A stretch of DNA of 64,000 nucleotides from Marinobacter sp. ATCH36 (GTDB lineage Bacteria; Pseudomonadota; Gammaproteobacteria; Pseudomonadales; Oleiphilaceae): positions 372,001 to 436,000 of the forward strand of contig NZ_JAMJPL010000002.1 in the NCBI RefSeq assembly GCF_023555055.1, written 5' to 3'. The notes beneath the pieces are model-generated. The model had not been told where the DNA came from, ran no database searches, and saw only the letters and a list, made by a program, of their open reading frames with translations. This document shows positions 14,985 to 23,276 of the stretch, piece by piece (position 1 is the first letter of the stretch; the number at the start of each line of letters is the position of its first letter). The position numbers and the translations under genes are program-made.

Positions 14985-15692
14985 GTGCAAACCCGACTAT
15001 TGATTGTTGAAGACCAAACCGCCCTGGCGGAGAACCTGTTCGAGTTTCTGGGCGAAAGCCGCTACTCCCTCGATTTTGCGGCCGATGGGCTGACTGCCTT
15101 GCACCTGCTCTCCAGCCGGAGCTATGACGTGGTTGTCCTGGATGTCATGCTGCCCGGTTTGTCCGGCTTCGAGCTTTGCAAACGCATGCGCCAGGATCTG
15201 AGATGCGACACCCCGGTCATTTTCATGACCGCAAAAAGCGCAATGCCGGACAAAGAGGAGGGCTTTGAGCTCGGGGGCGATGATTACCTTGTCAAACCCT
15301 TTGCACTTCGTGAACTGCAACTGCGGATAGACGCATTATCCCGCCGCCGCGCCGCCAGTGGCAACGCCGAACTCACTGCAGGAAACCTTTCTTTTGATCC
15401 CGATACGCTTCAGGTCAGCTACCGGGGCCTGCATGCCGTTGAACTGTCAGGCGCCCCATGCCGTATCCTAGAGGCACTGATTCGGAGCTATCCGAAGTTT
15501 GTCTCCCATGAGGAATTGAGTAACGTGATCTGGGGAATCGACGAAGGCGACACACACACGTTACGCACTCACGTATACACCCTGCGCAAGACTCTGCAGA
15601 GAGAGTTTGGCCACTCTATGGTGCGATCCATCCACGGCCGCGGGTACCGTCTGGAGTTACGGGAATCAGACGGCAGAGAAATGACAAAATGA
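14985..15692 (+). CDS. OmpR-family response regulator
   Basis: A 235-residue transcription factor with an N-terminal receiver and a C-terminal winged helix. The phospho-acceptor is Asp53 in VVVLDVMLPG, the acidic pair is in LIVEDQ, and the conserved Lys is in DDYLVKPFAL. The C-terminal domain ends with THTLRTHVYTLRKTLQREFG and HGRGYRLEL, typical of the winged helix. It uses a GTG start at 14985, with AAAAGG upstream. It overlaps the kinase gene by four bases (ATGA), so the two form one signalling pair, read together with the GT90 gene. Confidence 0.93.
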   Translation: MQTRLLIVEDQTALAENLFEFLGESRYSLDFAADGLTALHLLSSRSYDVVVLDVMLPGLSGFELCKRMRQDLRCDTPVIFMTAKSAMPDKEEGFELGGDDYLVKPFALRELQLRIDALSRRRAASGNAELTAGNLSFDPDTLQVSYRGLHAVELSGAPCRILEALIRSYPKFVSHEELSNVIWGIDEGDTHTLRTHVYTLRKTLQREFGHSMVRSIHGRGYRLELRESDGREMTK

Positions 15693-16963
15693 GCCGTAAG
15701 AGCTCGCTGTCCCGGCGACTATTTCGCGCCATGCTACTCATCGGCGTCATTAACGTAGCCATCACACTGTTCGTCAGCGAAATCATCTATGAGGATCTCG
15801 AGGAGGCAAGCCTGAACATTGGCTTGGCCGCTGAGCGCGCCTATTTTGAGGAACGAATCGCCGGAGACCAGGTAAGCTCATGGACATCGGCACTTGTAAT
15901 CGTGCTTTTCGTGCCAGAGGCTGCGACAGACGTGGAAATTCCCAGCCTGTTCCGTGGCAGACCCATTCCCTATGCCGACGAAGTGGATATTGAGGATAAA
16001 ACCTATCTCATCTCCATTGCCCGTACCGAGAGCGCCCCGGGCGTGCTTTACCTGGCCCAGGACATTACATTATTGGAAAGACAGGAAGAGAGCTTCCAGC
16101 AAGTCACTTTCATCCTGTTCGCCCTGAGCATGCTTGCCATCAGTCTGGCTCTCGCCAAGCTTGGTTCTGCACGCATCATCCGTCCATTGCAAACCCTCTC
16201 CGAGCAGATAAAGACGATTCGGCCAGACAGCTCGTTAAAACGCATCCCTGCGCAATACGCCGATGAGGAACTCAATGAAATTGCCCGTGTACTGAACGAG
16301 ATGCTCAAGGAGCTTGACACCTATGTGCGCCGGGAAAAAGCCCTGGTAAGCCTGGCCAGCCATGAACTACGTACGCCCATTGCTGTCATATCCGGCGCGC
16401 TGGATGTCATTGATCAACGTGCCCCGGACAACCCGGCAAACCGCAGAACACTGGACAGGATTCGGCAGGCAACAGATAAGATGCATGCAGATGTCGATGC
16501 CTTGCTGAAACTGGCGCATCGTTCATCGGGCCAGGACAAACCCGGCGTTGTTGACCTGGGGCTTTGTGTGCATCGAGTGAAACAAGAGCTGGAGAACAGT
16601 ACGCCGGAGTATGCAGGAAGAGTGGAGCACACAGTTACCAGGGAGCCAGCGACTATTGAGGCAGATCAGACACTGGTGCACATGCTGTTGCGAAACCTTG
16701 TCCAGAACGCACTGCGGCATACCCGGGGCTGCGTTTACGTCAGTATTGATAACGACAGACTGAGCGTATCAGACACCGGAGAGGGCCTGCCCTCACATGT
16801 TCGGGCAAAGCTGGACAGTGACGCAGACGAGCTTACAGTACCGGAGGAAGGGCTAGGCTTATTCATTGTGCGCCTGATCTGTGAGCGGCTGAATTGGCAA
16901 ACTCGCGTTCAACGCAGTGGCGCAACTGGCACACAGATCGACATTCTGTTCCAGCTTGGGTGA
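15689..16963 (+). CDS. Sensor histidine kinase
   Basis: A 424-residue inner-membrane kinase, partner of the preceding regulator. Membrane segments are at about 13-30 and 139-157, enclosing a periplasmic domain of about 110 residues. A HAMP linker follows, then the dimerisation domain with phospho-acceptor His225 in LASHELRTPIAVISG, the N box LLRNLVQNALRH, and ATP-lid motifs VSDTGEGLP and GLGLFIVRLIC. All catalytic features are in place. The stimulus is unknown; because the operon includes an envelope glycosyltransferase, an envelope or nutrient signal is a reasonable guess. Confidence 0.92.
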   Translation: MSRKSSLSRRLFRAMLLIGVINVAITLFVSEIIYEDLEEASLNIGLAAERAYFEERIAGDQVSSWTSALVIVLFVPEAATDVEIPSLFRGRPIPYADEVDIEDKTYLISIARTESAPGVLYLAQDITLLERQEESFQQVTFILFALSMLAISLALAKLGSARIIRPLQTLSEQIKTIRPDSSLKRIPAQYADEELNEIARVLNEMLKELDTYVRREKALVSLASHELRTPIAVISGALDVIDQRAPDNPANRRTLDRIRQATDKMHADVDALLKLAHRSSGQDKPGVVDLGLCVHRVKQELENSTPEYAGRVEHTVTREPATIEADQTLVHMLLRNLVQNALRHTRGCVYVSIDNDRLSVSDTGEGLPSHVRAKLDSDADELTVPEEGLGLFIVRLICERLNWQTRVQRSGATGTQIDILFQLG

Positions 16964-16991
16964 CTGCAACCTGGCGGTTCCGGCTTCCGTT

Positions 16992-17501
16992 TCACGGCTT
17001 TTCAGCGGTAGGGAAAGAGCTTGAGATTCTTGGTCCCCAATACTTTGCCAACAAGTAGCCCAGGAAGGCTGCAGGTATTGCAAGCACAAGACTGCCAATG
17101 GTCATCTGAAGCCCCTCTTCCAAAAACAGATTGAGCCACGGATAGCTGCTGGTGGTACTTTCTGACAGGGTAATCGGCCCGATAATGCTGTCCCCCAACC
17201 AGTTGAATGCCAGATACAGTGGTGCAACGGTTAAAGGATTACTGATCCAGGTGCTGGCAAAGGCAATCAGAAAATTGGCACGAAGCATCAGACAACACGC
17301 CAGTACCAGCGGAGTCTGGAACCCGACCGTCGGGGTCAGTCCAAAAAACAGACCAACTGCCAGGCCGCGACTCATTGATTCCGTATCCGTGCCGAAACAT
17401 CGAAATCTGCGCAGTAGCCTCAGGGACTTGGGATTCTGCCGCAACCACTGCCTGAATCTGGTGCGAAACCACGGCTGAACCCGAGTAAGCGAATTTTTCA
17501 T
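16992..17501 (-). CDS. DUF2062 membrane protein
   Basis: A 169-residue protein of the DUF2062 family (function unknown, often near glycosyltransferases or lipid-modifying genes). Visible are the conserved block SRGLAVGLFFGLTPTVGFQTPLVL, the LMLRANFLIAFASTWISNPLTVAPLY stretch, and a third hydrophobic segment near the C-terminus, all consistent with a small inner-membrane protein. I chose the ATG at 17501 (MKNSLTR) because GGAAAG precedes it. It ends the same-strand run that begins with the PepSY gene at 20482. Confidence 0.85.
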   Translation of the reverse strand: MKNSLTRVQPWFRTRFRQWLRQNPKSLRLLRRFRCFGTDTESMSRGLAVGLFFGLTPTVGFQTPLVLACCLMLRANFLIAFASTWISNPLTVAPLYLAFNWLGDSIIGPITLSESTTSSYPWLNLFLEEGLQMTIGSLVLAIPAAFLGYLLAKYWGPRISSSFPTAEKP

Positions 17502-17537
17502 GTTATTCTTTCCAGAACGCAAACGCCCACCAGTGAA

Positions 17538-18086
17538 TTACTTCCGGCAAAGGAAGACGAATGCCGGCGGCACATTGGCCCATACATAATGGCGTTCGAT
17601 CTGATCATACGTTGACAGAAGAAAGGCCTGGAGTTGCCGGGTGTACTGGAACGCAACGAAAAGACCGCCAGGATTCAACGATTCGTGAATATCCGAAAGT
17701 AGGCGGCGCCGCACTGTCGAGGAAAAATTGAGCAATGGAAGCCCCGACACCACACAATCCAGGCCCGGTATTCGGTGTCTTTCCAGCGTATGTTTTAACT
17801 GAATCGCATCCTCCTCAAGAATCACATCTGAAAATTTTTGCTGCAGGTCCAGATGCATATCTGAATCATTCTCGAAACACAGAAATCGTGAATCTTGCGA
17901 TCTAAGTCCATTAATCTGGGCTGTTATCACACCGGTTCCGCCACCGAGCTCCGCCACTGTATTTACTCTGCTCCAGACGATTTTTTCCAGCATAGCGTCG
18001 ACGAGGGCAGGTGAGCTGGGCACGATGCTGCCAATCGCTTGCGGCGCCGAGATAAAGCGCCTCAGAAATCGTAAGGTTTGCGACAT
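17538..18086 (-). CDS. PmtA-like SAM-dependent methyltransferase
   Basis: A 182-residue class I methyltransferase that resembles the phospholipid N-methyltransferase PmtA, which makes phosphatidylcholine from phosphatidylethanolamine. SAM-binding motif I is VAELGGGTGVIT (about 48-59). Other family features are the basic amphipathic N-terminus (LRFLRRFISAPQAIGSIVPSS), VSGLPLLNFS, and the C-terminal HYVWANVPPAFVFLC. I chose the ATG at 18086 because GGGAG precedes it; in-frame ATGs at 18101 and 18125 are alternatives, the latter overlapping the kinase gene. Its place behind a PhoQ-like kinase suggests controlled lipid modification, but the true substrate is uncertain. Confidence 0.8.
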   Translation of the reverse strand: MSQTLRFLRRFISAPQAIGSIVPSSPALVDAMLEKIVWSRVNTVAELGGGTGVITAQINGLRSQDSRFLCFENDSDMHLDLQQKFSDVILEEDAIQLKHTLERHRIPGLDCVVSGLPLLNFSSTVRRRLLSDIHESLNPGGLFVAFQYTRQLQAFLLSTYDQIERHYVWANVPPAFVFLCRK

Positions 18087-18111
18087 CCATTTTTCTCCCA
18101 TTCGCAAATAA

Positions 18112-19458
18112 TCATTGGCCGTCATTGGGCAGTGTGACAGTAACCTTGAGCCCTCCCAGCGGTGACTCGGACAGCGCCAGTTCGCCACCGTAGAGATCGA
18201 CCAGCTCCCGCACGATGGCCAGACCCAGGCCTGATCCCGGCCGGGTCTGATCCAGACGTCCGCCGCGCTCCAGTGCCTGGCTACGTTGTTGTTCAGACAT
18301 TCCAGGACCATCGTCGTCAATGGAAAATTCAAGCCCATTGGTATTAAAGCGAACCTGCATCCAAAATCTGGTTCGTGCCCACTGGGTGGCATTTTCCAGA
18401 AGATTGCCCGCCAACTCCTGCAGATCCTGGGGTTCTATCCACGCACGAATTCCTGGCTTCACATCGTGACTGAATGCAAGCCCGCGACGGCGACTGAGCT
18501 GCTCAATACCAGTGATTACCGGTACCAGCACCTTGTCCACGTCCTGTTCGGCACCCAGTGTTACCGGCCCGGCCGCGGATGCTCGGGCCAGGTGGTGCCT
18601 GACAGCTTCATCCAGCCGCTGAAGTTCCACCTGCATGTCGGATCTTTGCGGTTCCGGCAGTTGCTCGGTCGTGGTCATCAGTACCGACACCGGCGTTTTC
18701 ATCGCATGTGCGAGATTACCGGCCGCACTTCGGCCGCGCTCTATCAACGTCTGATCCCGTTTCAGCACCGTGTTGATGGCTTTCGATAACCTCGCCAGTT
18801 CGGCGGGCAGGTCGGTATCCAGAGCGCTCAGGCGGCCCTGTTTGACAGCGTCTAGACTGCGCTCCAATCGCCGCAGGGGCTCCAGCCCCCAGCGTATCTG
18901 CAGTGCGGTGAGCCCGACCAGCAGCAAGCCGAGGATAACCAGTGATGCCACCAGCAGTCCCCAGAACCGGGCAACTTCGGTATGAACCTCACTCAGGTCC
19001 GCCGCCACAGTTATATGGAGCCTGGCGTCCAGGTTGGGCAATGTGACGTCCCGCTCAACCAACCGCAGCGACTCATCTCTTGGTCCGGCGATAGTGCGCA
19101 CATCCATTCCCCTGGTTTTGGTGACCGGTAACCTCTGATCCCACAGGGAGCGCGACGTGATGGCGTAGGAGCCCTCGCTGCGCACCTGCCAGTACCAGCC
19201 GGAAAACACCTGCTCGAAGCGCGCATCGCCAAGCTGCCGGTTGCTGACCAGGGTGTCCGTCTCCGGGTCATAACGAACACTTGCCAGCACCACGTTCAGC
19301 AGGGATTCCAGGCGCTGTTCAAAGGCGCTGTTGACCGCTTCACGGAAATTCCACGCGAGTATGGAACCGGCGACAGGCAGCACCACCAGCACCAATACCA
19401 GGGCTGATACCCGTAAACGGGTGGCAATGGGCAGATGACGCAGGGAAGAACGGGTCAT
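18112..19458 (-). CDS. PhoQ-like sensor histidine kinase
   Basis: A 448-residue membrane kinase. Two membrane segments (about 15-35 and 165-185) flank a periplasmic sensor of about 130 residues of the PhoQ-like type (WYWQVRSEGSYAITSRSLWDQRLPV). A HAMP region is followed by the dimerisation domain with the phospho-acceptor His in AGNLAHAMKTPVSVL, characteristic of the PhoQ group, the N box LAGNLLENATQWA, and DDDGPGM and GSGLGLAIVREL. The start overlaps the regulator stop by one base (TGATG). The stop overlaps an upstream ATG of the methyltransferase frame. Confidence 0.92.
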   Translation of the reverse strand: MTRSSLRHLPIATRLRVSALVLVLVVLPVAGSILAWNFREAVNSAFEQRLESLLNVVLASVRYDPETDTLVSNRQLGDARFEQVFSGWYWQVRSEGSYAITSRSLWDQRLPVTKTRGMDVRTIAGPRDESLRLVERDVTLPNLDARLHITVAADLSEVHTEVARFWGLLVASLVILGLLLVGLTALQIRWGLEPLRRLERSLDAVKQGRLSALDTDLPAELARLSKAINTVLKRDQTLIERGRSAAGNLAHAMKTPVSVLMTTTEQLPEPQRSDMQVELQRLDEAVRHHLARASAAGPVTLGAEQDVDKVLVPVITGIEQLSRRRGLAFSHDVKPGIRAWIEPQDLQELAGNLLENATQWARTRFWMQVRFNTNGLEFSIDDDGPGMSEQQRSQALERGGRLDQTRPGSGLGLAIVRELVDLYGGELALSESPLGGLKVTVTLPNDGQ

Positions 19459-20126
19459 CACTTGCCCGTAACCTCCCACATGCGATAACCCTGGCCCCGG
19501 ACCGTTTCAATAGAGTCGCTGCCGAGTTTGCGCCGCAATCGGCTGATCTGCACATCAATCACGTTCGAGTCCGGTTCCTGATCACGGTCATACACATATT
19601 CGGACAGTTCGGTCCGGCTCACCACCCTGGGAGCCGATTGCACCAGATGGGACAGTAACCTGAGTTCCTGGGCAGTCAGCGAAACCGGCATTCCCGCCAG
19701 AGTCACCTGCCCGCTATGGGTATCGAGCGAAATGTCGCCGACGGCAATCACCGGATGGGCATGACCATGACTGCGTCTGACCAGGGCCCGCAGACGGAAC
19801 AGGATTTCCGCGGTGTGGAAAGGCTTGGTGACATAGTCATCGGCGCCGGCGGTGAACCCCGCTGCCTTGTCGGACCAGCGCTCCCTGGCTGTAAGAATCA
19901 GCACCGGCACGTCCAGGCCACGCTCACGCCAGCCGGAGAGCCAGTGAGTGCCGCTGCCGTCCGGAAGCCCCAGATCCAGCACCACAGCATCGTAGCGCTC
20001 GGTCGATAGCAGAAGATCCGCAGCCTGGCCTTCTCCTACCGCCTCAACTAGCACCCCGGCTGACTCCAACGAAGAGGTCAGCGCCTTGGCCAGGGTATGA
20101 TCGTCCTCCACCAGCAGGACCTTCAT
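19458..20126 (-). CDS. PhoP-like response regulator
   Basis: A 222-residue OmpR-family regulator. Receiver features are Asp51 in AVVLDLGLPDGSG, the acidic pair in LLVEDD, and DDYVTKPFHTAEILFRL. The C-terminal winged helix ends in SNVIDVQISRLRRKLG and TVRGQGYRMWE. This form is typical of regulators of the PhoP/QseB group, which respond to divalent cations, low pH or antimicrobial peptides. It is joined by overlaps to the PepSY gene before it and the kinase after it, so the three are coupled in translation. Confidence 0.93.
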   Translation of the reverse strand: MKVLLVEDDHTLAKALTSSLESAGVLVEAVGEGQAADLLLSTERYDAVVLDLGLPDGSGTHWLSGWRERGLDVPVLILTARERWSDKAAGFTAGADDYVTKPFHTAEILFRLRALVRRSHGHAHPVIAVGDISLDTHSGQVTLAGMPVSLTAQELRLLSHLVQSAPRVVSRTELSEYVYDRDQEPDSNVIDVQISRLRRKLGSDSIETVRGQGYRMWEVTGK

Positions 20127-20482
20127 GGGCGCTTCATCTCTTCAATGTTGTTGCCCTCAATGCCGATCAACTCACCGGTCACGGCATCCACCTCGAATTC
20201 CACAACCTGTCCCTGAGGGCCCAACAGTTCGATTTCGTAATAACGGGCACTGCCATCGTCTTCGAGGTCCACATCGACTACCTGCCCCCGGTAGTCACGG
20301 GACAGGCGATCCAGAATCTCTGTCAGTGGTGTGATACGACCCGCCTGCACTTCTTCGTGCAGACCTCGCCAGTCATCATCATCCGCCAGTGCCGGAAGAA
20401 ACGCCGGCACCAGCATACCCATCATCAGGAGCGCGGCCAACGGAATCGCATGTTCGCGTCTTTGCAGCATTGATTTTTTCAT
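20123..20482 (-). CDS. PepSY-domain secreted protein
   Basis: A 119-residue protein with a signal peptide (IPLAALLMMGMLVPAFLPALA) and one PepSY domain. After the DDDDW cleavage-site region, the sequence has LHEEVQAGRITPLTEILDRLSRDYRGQVVDVDLE and YYEIELLGPQGQVVEFEVDAVTGELIGIEG, the two-stranded end typical of PepSY. Such small periplasmic proteins are often encoded with PhoPQ-like pairs and may tune the kinase. I chose the ATG at 20482 (MKKSMLQ) for the signal peptide; the frame is open upstream. It overlaps the regulator gene by four bases. Confidence 0.85.
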   Translation of the reverse strand: MKKSMLQRREHAIPLAALLMMGMLVPAFLPALADDDDWRGLHEEVQAGRITPLTEILDRLSRDYRGQVVDVDLEDDGSARYYEIELLGPQGQVVEFEVDAVTGELIGIEGNNIEEMKRP

Positions 20483-20639
20483 AGGTACAGTTTGCCCGAA
20501 TCCAGATGAATGGTTCATGAACAACCTGATCACTCCCGGGCAATACGCTTATCGTTAGTCTGAAATTGCAGTGGCGGGAAAGGTTCCGACGTTAACCGCC
20601 AGCTTGTATTCAATTAAAGCAGTACAAAGGAGAAACGCC

Positions 20640-21104
20640 ATGAAACTGATCTTAACGACGACTCTGGTGACCAGCTTGGCTCTGGCGCCAACGGCTCACG
20701 CGGCTGACGATGGAACCGGTCTCAGCCAGGTACTTGATCATGGTACAAACTACGGCATAACGCATTTCGTTGAAATCGAGCGGGACTCCGACGATAACGG
20801 ACGCGCCGAAGTTGAAGGTTGGGTCGACGGCGACTGGCTGGTTGAATTGAACATCGGCCAGGAAAACGCCATTACCAAGGAGGAACGTCGCAGACGTATC
20901 GACGGCCCCTGGGGAATGACCGCAGACGAAGTCCGACAGTTTATGGAGGCATCGCTTTCGGAGGGTATGACCCGGGTTGAAGAAATCAAGATTGATACCA
21001 GCGGCTATATCGAAGTTGAGGGCTATGACAAAAACGGCCTGGAGCTGGAAGTGGATTTTCGCCGCGGTAACACCCAGCCGGTGAGTGTGGAGCAGGATAG
21101 CTGA
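20640..21104 (+). CDS. Secreted PepSY-like protein
   Basis: A 154-residue protein with a signal peptide (MKLILTTTLVTSLALAPTAHA). The mature part holds two similar units: GRAEVEGWVDGDWLVELNIG (about 60-79) and SGYIEVEGYDKNGLELEVDF (about 122-141), each like the beta end of a PepSY domain, separated by a helix (TADEVRQFMEASLSEGMTRVEEI). AAAGGAG precedes the ATG at 20640. It is divergent from the PepSY / response regulator / kinase operon, so it is probably controlled by the same regulator. Function unknown. Confidence 0.8.
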   Translation: MKLILTTTLVTSLALAPTAHAADDGTGLSQVLDHGTNYGITHFVEIERDSDDNGRAEVEGWVDGDWLVELNIGQENAITKEERRRRIDGPWGMTADEVRQFMEASLSEGMTRVEEIKIDTSGYIEVEGYDKNGLELEVDFRRGNTQPVSVEQDS

Positions 21105-21244
21105 GATTCGAATCAGTGATCTGGAAATCAACGCAATCTCCGGGTACTTAGCATGCCCGTCATGCGAGGGTACCCGCGGTGAATACTACTCTAGAGCGAG
21201 ACTCGTACGCGATGAGTCGTTGTGATGATAATATGCAAAATGAT

Positions 21245-21262
21245 GCCTGGCTATAGCCAGGC
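21245..21262. other. 18-bp perfect palindrome
   Basis: GCCTGGC TATA GCCAGGC is a perfect inverted repeat about 140 bp after the PepSY-like gene and 65 bp before the DUF533 gene. There is no T-run, so it is not a classical terminator. It could be an RNA hairpin or an operator. Nothing else was seen between 21105 and 21327. Confidence 0.35.
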
Positions 21263-21327
21263 TCGCAAAGCCCTATTGCATCAGCCACACAGCTACCAAC
21301 CCGCAATGACGGACCAGGAGCAAACCG

Positions 21328-22062
21328 ATGAATGCCATGAAAATACTGAACCAACTGATGAACCAGGCCTCTGGCAGCCAGAGCCGCACGGGTGGCGGAA
21401 CCGACGTAAATCGCATGGTTGGAGAGTTTGCATCCCAATTCAAGGGCGGCAGCTCCAAGGGCGGTGGTTCTGGTGGCATTGATATCAAAAGTCTTCTTGG
21501 CGGGGGCGCGCTGGGGATGATGGTGGGTTCCAAGCGCGGCCGGAAAATGGGTGGTACCGCACTGAAGTATGGGGCCCTGGCCGGTGTAGGTGTGTTGGCC
21601 TGGAAGGCCTACCAGAATTACCAATCGCAATCGTCCAATCAGGCTGCAGCACCGGCTAACCAGCTTCAGGAAGGTCAGCCCCTGGAACAGCTTCAGGGCA
21701 GCGCCCAGGAACAGCGCGGGCTGGAAATACTTCAGGCCATGATTATGGCTGCCCGCGCCGACGGCCATGTTGATGGTGAAGAACGCGCCATGCTCACCAG
21801 CGAAATCGAAAGCCTGGGCCCGGACGACGAGCTTCATGCCTGGATTCAGCAGCAGTTTAACGCCCCACTGGACGCCAATGCCCTGGCCCGAAGCGCCGAC
21901 TCACCCCAGGCCAGCCGGGAAATCTATGTGGTCAGCGTGGCGATGGTCGACGAACAAAACCCCATGGAACGTGCCTGGCTGAATCAGCTAGCCGAAGCCC
22001 TTAAACTGGAGCCGCCTCTTGCTGCCGAATTGGAGCACCAGGTGCTGAACGCAACCCGCTAG
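21328..22062 (+). CDS. DUF533 (YebE-like) inner-membrane protein with TerB-like domain
   Basis: A 244-residue protein. A flexible Gly/Ser-rich N-terminus leads to the IDIKSLLGGGALGMMVGSKRGRKMGG block and a membrane segment (GALAGVGVLAWKAYQ), as in E. coli YebE. The C-terminal part (ILQAMIMAARADGHVDGEERAMLTSEIESL) is a TerB-like helical domain with an acidic DGHVDGEE loop that in relatives may bind metal. Role unknown; YebE is associated with envelope stress. GGAG lies seven bases before the ATG. The stop overlaps the end of the convergent phosphatase gene by four bases. Confidence 0.85.
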   Translation: MNAMKILNQLMNQASGSQSRTGGGTDVNRMVGEFASQFKGGSSKGGGSGGIDIKSLLGGGALGMMVGSKRGRKMGGTALKYGALAGVGVLAWKAYQNYQSQSSNQAAAPANQLQEGQPLEQLQGSAQEQRGLEILQAMIMAARADGHVDGEERAMLTSEIESLGPDDELHAWIQQQFNAPLDANALARSADSPQASREIYVVSVAMVDEQNPMERAWLNQLAEALKLEPPLAAELEHQVLNATR

Positions 22063-22631
22063 TTCTCGGGAAAAACCCGCGCCAGCACGGTCGGGTTGTC
22101 AGACAGCGGCAGTGCCATAATCACCCCCTCGTTAGACGAGGGGAACACATCCGCCAGCGCTGTCACATTGACCTGATGAGACACCAGCACAATCGGCGGG
22201 CCGGGTTCCAGTTCGTTCGCAATCGCAATCGTCTGCCGCGTCTGCATCGGCCCGTCGCCGCGATTACGGAAAAAAGAGTTCAGTGATTCCATCTCCTTCA
22301 CCGGCCCCACATCCATTTCCCGCGCCGTCTCCAGGCAACGACACCATTGGCTGCTGAACACCCTCGCCTCATCAATACCGTTCTCCGCTAACAACGGCCT
22401 CCACGCCCTCGCCTGCTCGCGGCCGGTTTCGTTCAGGTTTCGCTGAGTGCTGCAATCGTCGACTTTAAAGTTGGCGGGATCGCCCGTGCCCGGAGCAAGG
22501 GCATGGCGCAACATCAGAACCGCCCGCCCCTCCCGGAGGGCATTCCAGGCCTCTGACTCGCCACCTGCAGCGATTGCCGATGACGACAGGAACACACTCA
22601 GCATCGCTATCAGAATTACCCGACCGGTCAT
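22059..22631 (-). CDS. Secreted histidine phosphatase family protein
   Basis: A 190-residue protein with a signal peptide (MTGRVILIAMLSVFLSSSAIAAG), so probably periplasmic. The histidine phosphatase signature is VLMLRHALAPGTGDP, with the catalytic His in RHA; the second RNLNETGREQA block and SSQWCRCLETA carry further active-site residues, and the late HQVNVTAL supplies the second His. It resembles the SixA/YfiI-type broad family; no substrate can be given. I chose the ATG at 22631 because it gives a clean signal peptide. Confidence 0.82.
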   Translation of the reverse strand: MTGRVILIAMLSVFLSSSAIAAGGESEAWNALREGRAVLMLRHALAPGTGDPANFKVDDCSTQRNLNETGREQARAWRPLLAENGIDEARVFSSQWCRCLETAREMDVGPVKEMESLNSFFRNRGDGPMQTRQTIAIANELEPGPPIVLVSHQVNVTALADVFPSSNEGVIMALPLSDNPTVLARVFPEN

Positions 22632-22752
22632 GATCAATGACTCCCCCATCCAATCCAGTCACATGTTAATTCATACGTGATTGACACCTACCGGGCTCAC
22701 CGCAACAGAAGGTAAACTTCACTCAGAGCCAAACCAACGAAGGAACCAAACC

Positions 22753-23205
22753 ATGCCGATCTGGGTCGACGCCGACGCCTGCCCCGTTCCCATCCGGGAA
22801 ATTCTCTGCCGCGCCGCCACCCGCTGGCAGGTCGACACCACGTTCATCGCCAACCACGCCATCACCCTGCCCCCGAGCCCTTACATCAAACGCCGGCAGG
22901 TCCCCCAGGGTTTTGATGTGGCCGACAACGACATTATGGATCAGATGGAGAAAGGCGACCTTGTCATCACTCAGGACATCCCCCTGGCCGCCGAAGCCAT
23001 CGAAAAAGGCGCAGACGTCTTTAACCCCCGCGGCCAGGCCTTCACCAAGGAAAATATTCGTCAGCGCCTGGCCATGCGCAACTTCATGGAAGAAATGCGA
23101 AATGCCGGCCAGGTCACCGGCGGCCCTGCCCCCTTCAGCCAGACCGACCGCAAGGAGTTCGCCGACAAACTGGACCGCTGGCTGCAACGGAACACCCGCA
23201 GGTGA
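22753..23205 (+). CDS. yaiI: YaiI/YqxD family protein (DUF188)
   Basis: A 150-residue protein of the UPF0178/DUF188 family, related to PIN-like nucleases. The N-terminal IWVDADACPVPIREILCRAA and the later VADNDIMDQMEKGDLVITQDIPLAAEAIEKGADVFNPRG show the conserved acidic residues of the family. Function is not established. The ATG at 22753 matches the conserved N-terminus and is preceded by AAGGAA; the frame is open to 22681. Confidence 0.88.
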   Translation: MPIWVDADACPVPIREILCRAATRWQVDTTFIANHAITLPPSPYIKRRQVPQGFDVADNDIMDQMEKGDLVITQDIPLAAEAIEKGADVFNPRGQAFTKENIRQRLAMRNFMEEMRNAGQVTGGPAPFSQTDRKEFADKLDRWLQRNTRR

Positions 23206-23276
23206 TAATGATTCTGTTTTAATGGCCGGGCAAATCCGCTACCCTTGCTGCTTTTCTGGCGCAAGCGGAGCGAACC

